The notes beneath the pieces were generated by a model. That model ran no database searches, was not told the DNA's origin, and worked only from the letters and a program-made list of their open reading frames with translations. Below, piece by piece: positions 8,183-15,863 of a stretch of 64,000 nt of DNA; the stretch's first letter is position 1; the number at the start of each line of letters is the position of its first letter. A program made the position numbers and the translations under genes. Where the stretch lies: the NCBI RefSeq assembly GCF_002836595.1, contig NZ_PJBB01000003.1, positions 1,983,001-2,047,000 on the forward strand. The letters run 5' to 3'. This stretch comes from Tenacibaculum sp. Bg11-29. GTDB taxonomy: Bacteria > Bacteroidota > Bacteroidia > Flavobacteriales > Flavobacteriaceae.

Positions 8183-9094
8183 TTATTTTTGAGAAGTTTT
8201 TCTGATTTTTAACCATTCTTGGTATTTGTCTTTATGTTTAAAACGTTTGTGTGTCCATAAATAACATTCAGGTTGTGCTTTTATGTGTTCTTCGGTTATT
8301 TTTAAAAATTTATCAGCTATTTCGTAATCTTCGTGGTCGTTTGGGGTGTCGCTTATTAGTTCGAAGGTGGTTTCGAAATATCCTCTCTTAATTTTTGTTG
8401 TATTCATGTTTATAACAACTAAATTAAATTTTTTAGCTAAAGTTTCGGCACCTGTATGTACAGGTACATTTGTGTTTAAAAAATTAGCCCAATGCCTTGT
8501 TTTGTGTACTTGAGGAGATTGATCACTTAATAAAATATATAAACTTTGAATATCTTTTGATTGGCGTTCGTTAATTTTTTTATTAAATAAAGTAGTAGGT
8601 ACTCCGTCAAAACCATATTTTGTTCTAGAGTCTTTAATTACTTTTTCAAAATAAGAGTTCTGTATTTTGGTGTACGCACCGTAACAATTAATGTTTAATT
8701 GTAGTGGTAGTGCGAAAGCCCATTCCCAGTTTGCTTGATGGGCACCGATTAAGGCAACGCTTCGGCCTTGATTAGCGTATTTGTTTATAAGCTCTGGGTT
8801 TGTGTATTTATAGCGTTTGTTTATTTCTTTTTTGCTGATAGAGAATGATTTAATACTCTCAAAAATTAAATCGACAAAGTGTTTAAAGAATTTTTTGCTT
8901 ATTTTTTTTATTTCAGCTTCGTTTTTATTCGGAAAAGCTATTCGTAAATTAGATTCAACTACTTTTTTTCTGTATCCAATAAGGTGAAACATTATAAAGA
9001 AGAAGAAGTCTGAAATAATATATAGAACCCTCATTGGTAATCTTGACAATAGCCAGATGAGTGGGTAGATGATTGCGAATGTTAAAAACTTCAT
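8183..9094 (-). CDS. Lysophospholipid/lipid A acyltransferase (LpxL/HtrB family)
   Basis: 303 residues, normal for the family. The catalytic HX4D-like motif is GAHQANWEWAF near residue 117, with later DQSPQVHK and a membrane-associated N-terminus (hydrophobic residues 3-40). Enzymes of this family add secondary acyl chains to lipid A, or to ornithine/glycine lipids in Bacteroidota, at the inner membrane. A hairpin with T run on the minus strand at about 8168-8200 ends it. Confidence 0.85.
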   Translation of the reverse strand: MKFLTFAIIYPLIWLLSRLPMRVLYIISDFFFFIMFHLIGYRKKVVESNLRIAFPNKNEAEIKKISKKFFKHFVDLIFESIKSFSISKKEINKRYKYTNPELINKYANQGRSVALIGAHQANWEWAFALPLQLNINCYGAYTKIQNSYFEKVIKDSRTKYGFDGVPTTLFNKKINERQSKDIQSLYILLSDQSPQVHKTRHWANFLNTNVPVHTGAETLAKKFNLVVINMNTTKIKRGYFETTFELISDTPNDHEDYEIADKFLKITEEHIKAQPECYLWTHKRFKHKDKYQEWLKIRKTSQK

Positions 9095-9185
9095 ATTTTA
9101 AAATTTAAGGTGCAAATATCGGATTAAATTACGAATCATTTACTTTATTAACTTTTGATTATGTTTGTGGTTATAAATAGATAAT

Positions 9186-9833
9186 ATGAGTCAAATTATT
9201 TTAGTGTTAATAGTGGTGAATGCGTTAGTTTCTTACAAAGGGTTTAATGATACTGTTTTTTTTGATCGATATAAATTTCAGGTGCAAAAAATACTTGGAG
9301 GCGATAAATTAAGAATGATATCGTCAGGTTTTTTGCATGCAGATTGGATGCATTTAGGATTTAATATGTACGCGTTGTATCTTTTTGGAAAAGTTGGAGT
9401 TGCTAATTTTGGAACTGTTTATTTTTTGTTAATTTATTTTGGAAGCTTATTAGCGGGGAGTATGTATTCTTTATATCAGCATAAAGAAGATCTTTATTAT
9501 AGTGCTATTGGAGCATCAGGAGCAGTGTCGGGAGTTATTTTTTCTGCAATAATGTTGTATCCAGAGATGAGGTTAATGATGTTGCCAATTCCAATTCCTT
9601 TACCTGGTTATGTTTTTGGAATCGGTTACTTATTGTATTCAATTTACGGAATGAAAAAGCAAGTAGGTAATGTTGGGCATTCAGCACATTTAGGAGGTGC
9701 TGTTGGTGGTTACCTGTTAACATTAGTTTTAAGACCTAGTGTTTTAGCTAATAATCCTTTAATGATAGGTGCTATTGGAGTTATTATAGTTGGTTTATTC
9801 TTATTTGGAGATAAGCTAAAGTTGAATAAGTAA
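9186..9833 (+). CDS. Rhomboid family intramembrane serine protease
   Basis: 215 residues with about six transmembrane segments. The rhomboid motifs are complete: WMHLGFNMYAL (HxxxN) in helix 2, GASGAVSG carrying the catalytic serine in helix 4, and GHSAHLGGAVGG with the catalytic histidine in helix 6. It cleaves transmembrane substrates in the inner membrane; the substrate is unknown. Divergent from the acyltransferase gene. Confidence 0.9.
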   Translation: MSQIILVLIVVNALVSYKGFNDTVFFDRYKFQVQKILGGDKLRMISSGFLHADWMHLGFNMYALYLFGKVGVANFGTVYFLLIYFGSLLAGSMYSLYQHKEDLYYSAIGASGAVSGVIFSAIMLYPEMRLMMLPIPIPLPGYVFGIGYLLYSIYGMKKQVGNVGHSAHLGGAVGGYLLTLVLRPSVLANNPLMIGAIGVIIVGLFLFGDKLKLNK

Positions 9834-9849
9834 GTAGATTAAAATAAAA

Positions 9850-9877
9850 AAGTCCGAAACAAATGTTTCGGACTTTT
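9850..9877. terminator. Bidirectional terminator
   Basis: AGTCCGAAAC AAAT GTTTCGGACT with A run before and T run after; serves the rhomboid gene and the converging tRNA-Gly array. Confidence 0.85.
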
Positions 9878-9878
9878 G

Positions 9879-9951
9879 AGCGAAAGACCAGGTTCGAACT
9901 GGCGACATTCAGCTTGGAAGGCTGACGCTCTACCAACTGAGCTACTTTCGC
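9879..9951 (-). tRNA. tRNA-Gly(TCC), copy 1
   Basis: 73 nt cloverleaf, anticodon TCC in loop CTTCCAA, no encoded CCA. Identical to the two neighbouring copies. Confidence 0.95.
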
Positions 9952-9994
9952 ATTGGTAAATAAAGATTTTAGAGTCTACCTTTTAAAGACTTGG

Positions 9995-10067
9995 AGCGAA
10001 AGACCAGGTTCGAACTGGCGACATTCAGCTTGGAAGGCTGACGCTCTACCAACTGAGCTACTTTCGC
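9995..10067 (-). tRNA. tRNA-Gly(TCC), copy 2
   Basis: Identical to copy 1; the repeat unit is 116 bp including a nearly identical spacer. Confidence 0.95.
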
Positions 10068-10110
10068 ATTGGTAAATAAAAATTTTAAAGTCTACCTTTT
10101 AAAGACTTGG

Positions 10111-10183
10111 AGCGAAAGACCAGGTTCGAACTGGCGACATTCAGCTTGGAAGGCTGACGCTCTACCAACTGAGCTACTTTCGC
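10111..10183 (-). tRNA. tRNA-Gly(TCC), copy 3
   Basis: Identical to copies 1 and 2 and closest to the promoter, so all three are probably made from one transcript. Confidence 0.95.
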
Positions 10184-10234
10184 ATTGGTAAAGTTTTGTG
10201 CTTTAAGTAAAAAAATGCTACTGTTAAGCGGTTG

Positions 10235-10264
10235 CAAATATAAAATAGTTTCTAGTATTTGCAA
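10235..10264 (-). promoter_or_regulatory. tRNA-Gly array promoter
   Basis: On the minus strand TTG (10262-10264), 19 nt spacer, TATATTTG (10235-10242): exact Bacteroidota consensus. Confidence 0.85.
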
Positions 10265-10281
10265 GTGTTTTTTTAATAAAT

Positions 10282-10728
10282 TTAATAAAGTTTTTTATCT
10301 TTTCTCATAACCTTCACAAAGTGAAAGCCATAGATCTCAAAACCTTCATTGTAATAAAATTTATGAGATTTTCTGTTTCCTGTATAGGTGTTTAATTCAA
10401 TTACTTCATACCCTTTTTGTTTGGTGTATTCATAAATCCAATTAAAGAGTTGTTTACCAATGTTTTTACCCCTGTAACTTTCATCTATAATTACATGGTC
10501 TGGCTCAACGCTTTTGCCAGAATAATGACGCAAACTATACCAAAGACCAGAAATACCAATTAATTTGTCATTATCAAAAGCGCCTATACATTCATAAGTA
10601 TTATAAGTAGTCATTTCTAAAAGGCGTTCTTTTAAAATAGTATCAGGTGTTGTTGTGTTTAATTTTCTTAAAAGCGGAAGGACTGTTAATATGTCTTCTT
10701 TTTTGATGGTTTTAAAAGTTATTTCCAT
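10282..10728 (-). CDS. GNAT family N-acetyltransferase
   Basis: 148 residues, single GNAT domain. Acetyl-CoA motif A reads DESYRGKNIGKQLFNWI (R/Q-x-x-G-x-G/A variant) and motif B reads YNEGFEIYGFHFVK. GNAT proteins transfer acetyl groups to amines; the substrate cannot be told. It is the last core-like gene before the 8 kb small-transcript region. Confidence 0.85.
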   Translation of the reverse strand: MEITFKTIKKEDILTVLPLLRKLNTTTPDTILKERLLEMTTYNTYECIGAFDNDKLIGISGLWYSLRHYSGKSVEPDHVIIDESYRGKNIGKQLFNWIYEYTKQKGYEVIELNTYTGNRKSHKFYYNEGFEIYGFHFVKVMRKDKKLY

Positions 10729-10875
10729 TTTTTTAATTTAAGATAAAGATATAAAATTGAATAATTCCTTCTAAATATATTTTTTGATATGATAATTATT
10801 TTTTTCATATCCAAAGCATACTATATGTTAAGAGGTGAGGACTATAGTTTTGATAAATATTATGGTAACGTGAAG

Positions 10876-10908
10876 TATAAAAAAAGCCTCCCTTAGTAAT
10901 GAGAGGCT
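10876..10908 (-). terminator. Terminator, minus strand
   Basis: AGCCTC loop GAGGCT with an A run on its left, so a T run on the minus strand. It lies about 95 nt beyond the small-protein remnant at 11003-11167. Confidence 0.7.
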
Positions 10909-11002
10909 AAATACAAAAGGGATTTTTTACTAAATAATTAAAGTGAGCTCTTTAGTGAGGGGGATCACTTTTTATTGTTTTTAATTTTTCTGGCTTATAG
11001 AA

Positions 11003-11167
11003 TTAGTTATAAGGATATACAAGAAACTTATATTTATTTGGTGTATTAGATATTTTAGTGTAATAATCTTAATCTACTGTTATTTGAAGTTTACATTTTA
11101 GAAATTTAATAACGTATTTATTTTCAAATGATTTGATAAGTCTTAATAAGGTTGGTTTAGATTTCAT
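11003..11167 (-). pseudogene. MKSKP small basic protein, copy 1 (nonsense-interrupted)
   Basis: Reads MKSKPTLLRLIKSFENKY then KFLKCKLQITVD and a stop at 11069-11071 (32 residues). Past the stop the same frame continues DYYTKISNTPNKYKF, aligning with the intact copy at 16895-17050, where the stop position is a Lys codon. Either a shortened protein or a pseudogene. Function unknown. Confidence 0.6.
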
Positions 11168-11286
11168 AATTGTGGTATTTGTTATGCAAGATAGTTTGTA
11201 GGTGTTGTAGGTGTTTGTTTTTTAGGTGAGTAGGTGTTTTTTTAGGCAGGGTGAAGAGAATGAACGATAAACTGATTACGTTTTAA

Positions 11287-11452
11287 AAATGGTAATAAAA
11301 AAAAGAAGTTGTCCCCCCGGATAACTTCTTTTAATATAAATAACTAAAATTATTAAAAATGAAAATTAATTTTAAACTATATGTTAAAGATAGTTTAATA
11401 ACCTAGTTAAAATTTTAAAAAATAGATGAATGGAATGAAAGTATAGGTAAAT
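11287..11452 (-). repeat. Repeated 3' block with terminator, copy 1 (most diverged)
   Basis: Hairpin AGAAGTTGT loop ATAACTTCT with A and T runs, followed on the plus strand by the block that recurs at 12545, 14052, 14662, 15864 and 17500. Read on the minus strand this copy gives LYFHSIHLFFK and a stop, a degraded form of the RYFNAIYLT block. Confidence 0.6.
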
Positions 11453-11489
11453 AATAAAAAGATATCGTTAATAGAATTATCTGTTTGAT

Positions 11490-11572
11490 TAAAAAAAAAT
11501 TGGAGTTCTTTTTAGAACTCCAATTAACCCATTTCTCTATCTTAAATTTAAATAACTAATAAGATTAGAATC
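11490..11572 (-). ncRNA. Short RNA from promoter P1
   Basis: About 80 nt between the -7 element of P1 and a strong terminator (ATTGGAGTTCT loop AGAACTCCAAT, T9). The only ORF is ATG-GGT-TAA, so it is probably non-coding. Confidence 0.5.
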
Positions 11573-11577
11573 TAAGA

Positions 11578-11642
11578 CAAAACTATATAAGATAAAGTTA
11601 GAAAGAACAAAAAAAACCGTAATATAAGTACGGTAGAAGCGT
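11578..11642 (-). promoter_or_regulatory. Direct-repeat promoter P1
   Basis: Half-sites (plus strand AACCGT 11615-11620 and AAGCGT 11637-11642) 22 bp apart; then 29 nt; then -7 element TAGTTTTG (11578-11585, minus strand). No TTG at the -33 position. First of seven copies. Confidence 0.75.
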
Positions 11643-11997
11643 AAAATTTGCAATACTATAAATTAGTAGCTCTATAAAATTTTATCTATTTTTTTTGCTG
11701 TTATAATAATAAAAAAGAATATTTATTATTATGATTGTAAAAATAGATGTGATAGTTTATGAATTGAATATAAGTAAACTAACTATAATTAATAATAAAT
11801 AAGAAGAAATGAAAATATTTGATGAGTTAAGTTCTTTGATTTAAGAAGTAACATGTAGATCTGAATTAGATTTTAAAATTTAGTAAAAAACTTATTACTG
11901 TGAAAAATAATATACAAGTATTTAAAACTTGTAAGATTGTTTAAGGTTTGAAAACATAAAATAATTTTAAAACTTGATATGTAACAGAATTAGTATA

Positions 11998-12066
11998 AAA
12001 AAAGAACCCACTCAAAGAATGAGTGGGAAAAATTGCTATGAAAAAGAACTTAAGACGTCTCTTAAG
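11998..12066 (-). ncRNA. GACG-tetraloop RNA, copy 1
   Basis: The transcript from P2 should start at the foot of a perfect 7 bp stem, CTTAAGA GACG TCTTAAG, followed by TTCTTTTTCATAGCAATTTT and the terminator CCCACTC loop GAGTGGG T7. Copy 2 (17866-17937) keeps the tetraloop and the linker but changes the stem sequence compensatorily. Confidence 0.6.
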
Positions 12067-12071
12067 AACTG

Positions 12072-12136
12072 CTAAATTAAATAGAATTTAATGAAATAGT
12101 TAATAATAAACCGTAAAAAAAGTAAGGTAAAACCAT
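12072..12136 (-). promoter_or_regulatory. Direct-repeat promoter P2
   Basis: Half-sites AACCGT (12109-12114) and AACCAT (12131-12136), 22 bp apart; 29 nt to the -7 element TAATTTAG (12072-12079). No -33 TTG. Drives the GACG RNA copy 1. Confidence 0.7.
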
Positions 12137-12237
12137 AAAGTTTTAATTAACGAAACTATTGTTGTTTAATCGATGTATAAGACTGATGTAAAATTAAAGT
12201 AGGGGCGTAGAGGTGAGAAAATTATTCTTAATTATAG

Positions 12238-12465
12238 TTAAGATAATAAAAAATAGAGCAAGGTGATAGATCCAAAAATAAAAAAAAGTTTTAATAAGTA
12301 TCCTGTAATAATATTTTTACTTTGGAATTTTACCTGGTGGTAATATTCGTATTTTCTTTTTAGCCGCCCTAATAGCATGTAAAAAACAGCTCCAAACATT
12401 TCATCAATACCTAATTCTCCAGTAGTGTCGTAATTGGGAATTCTTTTTTCTTTTTGTTGTTTCAT
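12238..12465 (-). CDS. Small membrane protein, 75 aa
   Basis: Charged N-terminus (MKQQKEKRIPNYDTTGELG), a conserved-looking middle and one C-terminal transmembrane helix (IITGYLLKLFFIFGSITLLY). The sequence before the ATG, TTAAATCTCAAACT, resembles the leaders of the two double-glycine peptides (AACTCAAACC, AACTCAAATT), so it may belong to the same system. No direct-repeat promoter is visible upstream. Family unknown. Confidence 0.55.
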   Translation of the reverse strand: MKQQKEKRIPNYDTTGELGIDEMFGAVFYMLLGRLKRKYEYYHQVKFQSKNIITGYLLKLFFIFGSITLLYFLLS

Positions 12466-12544
12466 AGTTTGAGATTTAACTATAAGTCATTAAATAAGTA
12501 AAAATGTTACAAGTTTTTTATGTTCTTGTTTTATTATAGGATCT

Positions 12545-12630
12545 ATAATATGGTTAGTAGTATAAAATAAAAAGAAGGTAGTTTAATTTTTAAAAGTTAG
12601 ATAAGTGGCATTGAAGTGTCGTTTAAAAGT
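12545..12630 (-). repeat. Repeated 3' block, copy 2 (no hairpin)
   Basis: Contains GTTAGATAAGTGGCATTGAA on the plus strand; minus-strand reading KRHFNATYLTFKN and stop. Confidence 0.55.
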
Positions 12631-12724
12631 AAAAGAATAAGGATGAGTGTAAAAACTTAATAAGTAAAACTGAAGTGTTTGCTTAAGACGATTAGATTTT
12701 AATAAGTTTATTCGAGTATTTTAA

Positions 12725-12800
12725 ATTAATTAATCACAACCCTTCACAATTATGAATTAATACTCCAAGGTATAATAGATTCAAAGGGTTTTAACTGATT
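12725..12800 (-). repeat. TTGTGA-AGGG-TTGTGA RNA-like repeat, copy 1
   Basis: Minus strand CATAATTGTGAAGGGTTGTG, nearly identical over about 45 bp to 16190-16250. Related copies lie at 13729-13765 and 17287-17325. No start-to-stop ORF in it; in this copy no terminator hairpin follows. Confidence 0.5.
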
Positions 12801-12948
12801 GAAAGTTATTAAAACATAAAAAAAAACTAAGTATGTTAACTTTAAAATAATAGTAAAATATACAATGTTATTTTTTTAATACAATAAAAGAAGGTGCGGT
12901 TTTGAAGGAAGGTAGAAATGATGATTAAAACTGTAGTTATTCAGATAT

Positions 12949-13140
12949 TTAATTTGGTAGAGGTAATGATTTAAACTGTAGAGCTTTAAAAGGAGATGTA
13001 TCATACAAACCGACTAAACAAGCATGTATTGTAAGAGGAGCAGCATAGTTATAATTTATTCCGTCAGTGAATTCAGCTAGGGGAATTAAAGCAAAAATTA
13101 GAATTAAACAAATAGTTGTGAGTTTAATAAAAGGAAACAT
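12949..13140 (-). CDS. Small exported or membrane protein, 63 aa
   Basis: N-terminal hydrophobic segment FIKLTTICLILIFALIPLA acts as a signal peptide or single helix; the rest has one cysteine and no known motif. No paralog seen in the window. Start at the ATG before the hydrophobic segment. Confidence 0.4.
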   Translation of the reverse strand: MFPFIKLTTICLILIFALIPLAEFTDGINYNYAAPLTIHACLVGLYDTSPFKALQFKSLPLPN

Positions 13141-13227
13141 TTTTAGTCTCTACATATTTATTTTTAAGTTACTCACTGTTATTTTCCATGTTATAAAGAT
13201 AGTAATAGTAAAAGTAGGTTTTAAAAT

Positions 13228-13256
13228 AAAAAAAGCTCCTAAGGAAGGAGCTATAA
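13228..13256. terminator. Hairpin terminator
   Basis: AGCTCCT loop AGGAGCT with an A run on the left, oriented for minus-strand transcription. Confidence 0.65.
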
Positions 13257-13433
13257 AAACAAATTGGGGATTAATTTTTCTATTGGACGAATAATCTTCC
13301 TTGAGCTTACAAATAAATCGAAATAAAAAAATAACAGTAGAAATTATGAATGGAATTATGCAAGTAGGGGCGATGAATTCTTTGAAAAAAAATATTAGTT
13401 AATGATTCAATTGAATGCTAACTACAAATAAGG

Positions 13434-13508
13434 ATGTATGACAATGATACTTTTATTGATTTAGATAAAACTGAGGCTAAGAAATTGAGTGAAAAATTAA
13501 TTAAATGA
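13434..13508 (+). CDS. Possible 24-aa peptide or gene remnant
   Basis: MYDNDTFIDLDKTEAKKLSE and four more residues to a stop. The acidic-amphipathic composition looks coding, but there is no paralog in the window and the start is uncertain. It may be the tail of a decayed gene. Confidence 0.22.
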   Translation: MYDNDTFIDLDKTEAKKLSEKLIK

Positions 13509-13526
13509 GTTAACCAATAACTGTAG

Positions 13527-13646
13527 TTAATCTTTGTCTTTGCCTTTTGAAAAATGATCTCCTCTAATGCCAAGAATATTTACACATTTTGGACAGAAGA
13601 TAAAAACAATAACTATTAAAATAAGAATGATTAGGCCAATTGACAT
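13527..13646 (-). CDS. CPKCVNIL small membrane protein, copy 1 (39 aa)
   Basis: MSIGLIILILIVIVFIFCPK begins a single transmembrane helix followed by CPKCVNILGIRGD and a hydrophilic KGKDKD tail. Its paralog at 14828-14944 conserves the CxxC motif, VNIL, IRGD and the tail, with many silent differences, which supports coding. A TAATTTTG -7 element lies only 4 nt before the ATG, so the mRNA may be almost leaderless. CxxC next to a membrane suggests metal or redox chemistry, but that is a guess. Confidence 0.65.
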   Translation of the reverse strand: MSIGLIILILIVIVFIFCPKCVNILGIRGDHFSKGKDKD

Positions 13647-13689
13647 AAGACAAAATTACACAAATAAAATAACTGTAGAAAAAAGAATA

Positions 13690-13757
13690 AAAAAGTAGAA
13701 CCCCCGAAGGAGTTCTACATTAATCTAAATTATTAATCATAACCCTTCCAAATTATG
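13690..13757 (-). ncRNA. Short RNA from promoter P3
   Basis: About 65 nt from P3 to the terminator GTAGAAC loop GTTCTAC T6. It contains the AAGGGTTATGATTAAT block shared with 12.7, 16.2 and 17.3 kb. The only ORF is a 6-residue MINNLD. Confidence 0.5.
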
Positions 13758-13763
13758 AGTAAG

Positions 13764-13828
13764 CAAAACTATATAATCAAAAAGAATAATGATGAAAAAA
13801 AGCCATAAAATAAGTAAGGTATAAACGT
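13764..13828 (-). promoter_or_regulatory. Direct-repeat promoter P3
   Basis: Half-sites AGCCAT (13801-13806) and AAACGT (13823-13828), 22 bp apart; 29 nt; -7 element TAGTTTTG (13764-13771). No -33 TTG. Confidence 0.72.
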
Positions 13829-14051
13829 AAAATAAAGATTAATCAAACAGTAGAAATTATGAATGTAAAAACATTAATAAATATGATTTAAAAAAAAACA
13901 GTACTAGGCTAGGGTATAAAAATCTAGTACTGGTAAATTAAATATATTATTAAGAAATGTATAAATGTTTCTTCTTAGTGACCTCTTTTTTTATGGATAG
14001 AGATTTACTTTATGTTTCATTTACAAATTCTATATAAAACTATTGATTTTT

Positions 14052-14150
14052 TTTAAAAAAATTATACTATAAATATAATTTAAGAAGAGGTGTGAATTTT
14101 TAAATGTTACATAAATGAAATTGAAGTATCGATTAAAAATCAAAAAGTAA
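14052..14150 (-). repeat. Repeated 3' block, copy 3 (no hairpin)
   Basis: Minus strand reads RYFNFIYVTFKNSHLFLNYI without a start codon; DNA matches the other copies. Confidence 0.55.
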
Positions 14151-14268
14151 GGATAAATAAATTGTAGTTATAATAAGTTTTTTAGTCTCTTAAAAAAAAT
14201 ATTGATCAAGTTTACAAATTATAATACAGGCAATTATAAGTAGAATAGAAAAATAAATTAATTTATAT

Positions 14269-14292
14269 AAAAAAAGCGAACCAAAGTTCGCT
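14269..14292 (-). terminator. Terminator of peptide gene 1
   Basis: AGCGAAC CAAA GTTCGCT with T run on the minus strand, immediately after the peptide stop codon. Confidence 0.8.
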
Positions 14293-14298
14293 AATAGA

Positions 14299-14457
14299 TT
14301 AAAAATATTGACAATACCCATTATCGCAATAAGAGCCCCAAGGTGGACAATCTTTAGCTGTACGGCATCTAGTAGTCCATCCTGGGCCTCCACCGTTAAT
14401 AGACTGCTGTTCTTTTTTATCAAGATTAGTACCTAGATTTGAAATTTTTTTTAACAT
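14299..14457 (-). CDS. Double-glycine leader peptide 1 (bacteriocin-like precursor, 52 aa)
   Basis: Leader MLKKISNLGTNLDKKEQQSI ends in NGG at residues 21-23, the classic double-glycine processing site for C39-peptidase ABC exporters. The 29-residue core starts GPGWTTRCRT and has four cysteines (CRTAKDC, YCDNGYC), consistent with two disulfides. The leader is alignable with peptide 2 at 15504-15656. An upstream in-frame ATG (14518-14520) was rejected because the P4 promoter lies between. No exporter, immunity or modifying gene is near. Confidence 0.8.
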   Translation of the reverse strand: MLKKISNLGTNLDKKEQQSINGGGPGWTTRCRTAKDCPPWGSYCDNGYCQYF

Positions 14458-14477
14458 GGTTTGAGTTTTAAGTTTCT

Positions 14478-14542
14478 CAAATTTAAATAGATAAAAATGA
14501 AACAGACATAAATAAACCATAAAATAAGTAAGGTAAAACCGT
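14478..14542 (-). promoter_or_regulatory. Direct-repeat promoter P4 (peptide 1)
   Basis: Half-sites AACCAT (14515-14520) and AACCGT (14537-14542); 29 nt; -7 element TAAATTTG (14478-14485). No -33 TTG. The operator lies 58 nt before the peptide start codon. Confidence 0.8.
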
Positions 14543-14661
14543 AAAATAAAGACTAAAATAATTGCAGTAGCCTATAAATACGACATAGATGAAAATATGA
14601 ATTAATATACTAGTACAATAAATATTCTTAGCTATTTTTTTGTGTTTATTTTAATGAAAAA

Positions 14662-14815
14662 ATGAAAAGAAGTCGTCCCCCCTGGATAACTTCTTTTCTG
14701 TATAACTAACTCAAAATTAAACTATGCAGTAAAGATAATTTAAGAAGAGGGTTGAATTTTTAAATGTTAGATAAATGGCATTGAAGTATCGATCAAAAAT
14801 CAAAAAGGGAGGGTA
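14662..14815 (-). repeat. Repeated 3' block with terminator, copy 4
   Basis: Terminator GAAGTCGT loop ATAACTTC plus block; the minus strand reads RYFNAIYLTFKNSTLFLNYL then stop, in frame with and following the stop of the CPKCVNIL copy 2 gene. Confidence 0.65.
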
Positions 14816-14827
14816 AATAAACAGTAA

Positions 14828-14944
14828 TTAATCTTTGTCTTTATCTTTTGTAAACGAATCACCTCTAATTCTAAGAATATTAACACATTTCGGACAGATG
14901 TTAAAAATAAAAATTAGTAGAAGAATGATTAGATTAGTTGACAT
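14828..14944 (-). CDS. CPKCVNIL small membrane protein, copy 2 (38 aa)
   Basis: MSTNLIILLLIFIFNICPKC then VNILRIRGDSFTKDKDKD. Paralog of 13527-13646. A TAATTTTG element 4 nt before the ATG is shared with copy 1. The region after its stop stays open in frame through the repeated 3' block. Confidence 0.65.
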   Translation of the reverse strand: MSTNLIILLLIFIFNICPKCVNILRIRGDSFTKDKDKD

Positions 14945-15069
14945 AACTCAAAATTAAAATAACAGTAATTAAAGGAGTTTGAAAGCAATAGAATTTGTTG
15001 TCATTACCAATACAGTATAAGGAGTTGATGTATAAATAAGAATCTGGTTGCAACTTTTAAACTGAATAT

Positions 15070-15163
15070 AAAAAAAGCTCCCGAAGGAGCTGTGTAATTA
15101 GAAATAAGAAAATTAATACTAAAATAGTAAATCTAAATAAAACTATAATAAGCTTAATAAACT
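15070..15163 (-). ncRNA. Short RNA from promoter P5
   Basis: About 90 nt ending in AGCTCC CGAA GGAGCT T7. The first ATG opens only MSLLSLL. A hydrophobic open stretch in another frame has no start codon. Confidence 0.45.
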
Positions 15164-15168
15164 CATGA

Positions 15169-15233
15169 CAAACATATATAAAATAGAATTAGAATGAGTT
15201 TAATAAACCGTAAAAAAGGTAAGGTTTAACCAT
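15169..15233 (-). promoter_or_regulatory. Direct-repeat promoter P5
   Basis: Half-sites AACCGT (15206-15211) and AACCAT (15228-15233); 29 nt; -7 element TATGTTTG (15169-15176). No -33 TTG. Confidence 0.78.
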
Positions 15234-15275
15234 AAAATTTAAATTTTAAAAAAACATTATACCTGTAGTTATTGA

Positions 15276-15386
15276 AATAAAACACACACACAAAAATGGA
15301 ATTATAAATACTCCGTAGATCAAGCTGAATTGTTAACCGAAATTGATTGGGTTGATGATGTTTACCTGAATTGTTTAAGTAGATAA
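15276..15386 (+). pseudogene. NYKYSVDQAELL remnant, copy 1
   Basis: Open frame without an ATG reading NYKYSVDQAELLTEIDWVDD and on to YLNCLSR, stop at 15384. The prophage copy at 35387-35494 differs largely by silent changes, so this was a coding sequence. It ties the small-transcript region to phage DNA. Confidence 0.55.
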
Positions 15387-15465
15387 CGTGTTGATTAACT
15401 GTAGTTTAAATGCTATATAAAATAACAAAATAAATGATTATTAAAAGTGTAGTATGTGATATGTG

Positions 15466-15487
15466 AAAAAGCGAGCTGAAGCTCGCT
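15466..15487 (-). terminator. Terminator of peptide gene 2
   Basis: AGCGAGC TGAA GCTCGCT with T run on the minus strand, 17 nt past the stop codon. Confidence 0.8.
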
Positions 15488-15503
15488 TAATTATAAAATT
15501 TTA

Positions 15504-15656
15504 CTATGAAAAATGCCAACAACATTTTTGAGCAGCATGGTAAGGGGATTTAGCACACCAGTTATCTTTACATTTTGTAGCATCTTGTCCGCCGTTAATT
15601 GCTTTTTGTTTATTTTTATTTAAGGTAGTCCCTAAATTTGAAATGTTCTTTAACAT
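15504..15656 (-). CDS. Double-glycine leader peptide 2 (bacteriocin-like precursor, 50 aa)
   Basis: Leader MLKNISNLGTTLNKNKQKAI with NGG at 21-23, then a 27-residue core QDATKCKDNWCAK ... QKCCWHFS with four cysteines. Leader length and pattern equal peptide 1, while the core differs, as expected for a family of exported peptides with a shared processing system. Same promoter type at the same distance (59 nt). Function could be bacteriocin, signal or modified natural-product precursor. Confidence 0.8.
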   Translation of the reverse strand: MLKNISNLGTTLNKNKQKAINGGQDATKCKDNWCAKSPYHAAQKCCWHFS

Positions 15657-15677
15657 AATTTGAGTTTTAAAATTTAT

Positions 15678-15742
15678 CGAATTTAAAAAGTTTAAAATAA
15701 GATTAGGAATAAAAAACCGTAATAAAAGTAAGGTAAAATCTT
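15678..15742 (-). promoter_or_regulatory. Direct-repeat promoter P6 (peptide 2)
   Basis: Half-sites AACCGT (15715-15720) and a degenerate AATCTT (15737-15742); 29 nt; -7 element TAAATTCG (15678-15685), one base from consensus. Confidence 0.7.
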
Positions 15743-15863
15743 ATTTGTTAAAATTAACAAATAACAATAGTTAATTAAAAGAAGTTAAGAGTGTCTTAAT
15801 TATATCCTTTTAACAAAACAAAACAAAATTAAAAAAGTTGTGAAGTTGTAGTATAAAATAAAA

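Noticed and set aside
9879..10183. Regular 116-bp tandem repeat suggesting a CRISPR array
   Set aside because: The repeats are tRNA-Gly genes; spacers are near-identical and no cas genes are present. No CRISPR array was seen elsewhere.
12030..12080. Plus-strand mini-ORFs starting MKKNLRRLL and, at 17904, MKKNVLERLL
   Set aside because: They lie on the palindromic stem of the GACG RNA, so similarity on the other strand is expected. A promoter and terminator fit the minus strand. Kept only as an alternative reading.
13067..13294. 75-residue plus-strand ORF
   Set aside because: Antisense to the better-supported 12949-13140 gene and runs through a terminator hairpin.
15090..15180. Hydrophobic open frame on the minus strand (FTILVLIFLFLITQ)
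   Set aside because: No start codon in frame and it reads through the terminator stem.
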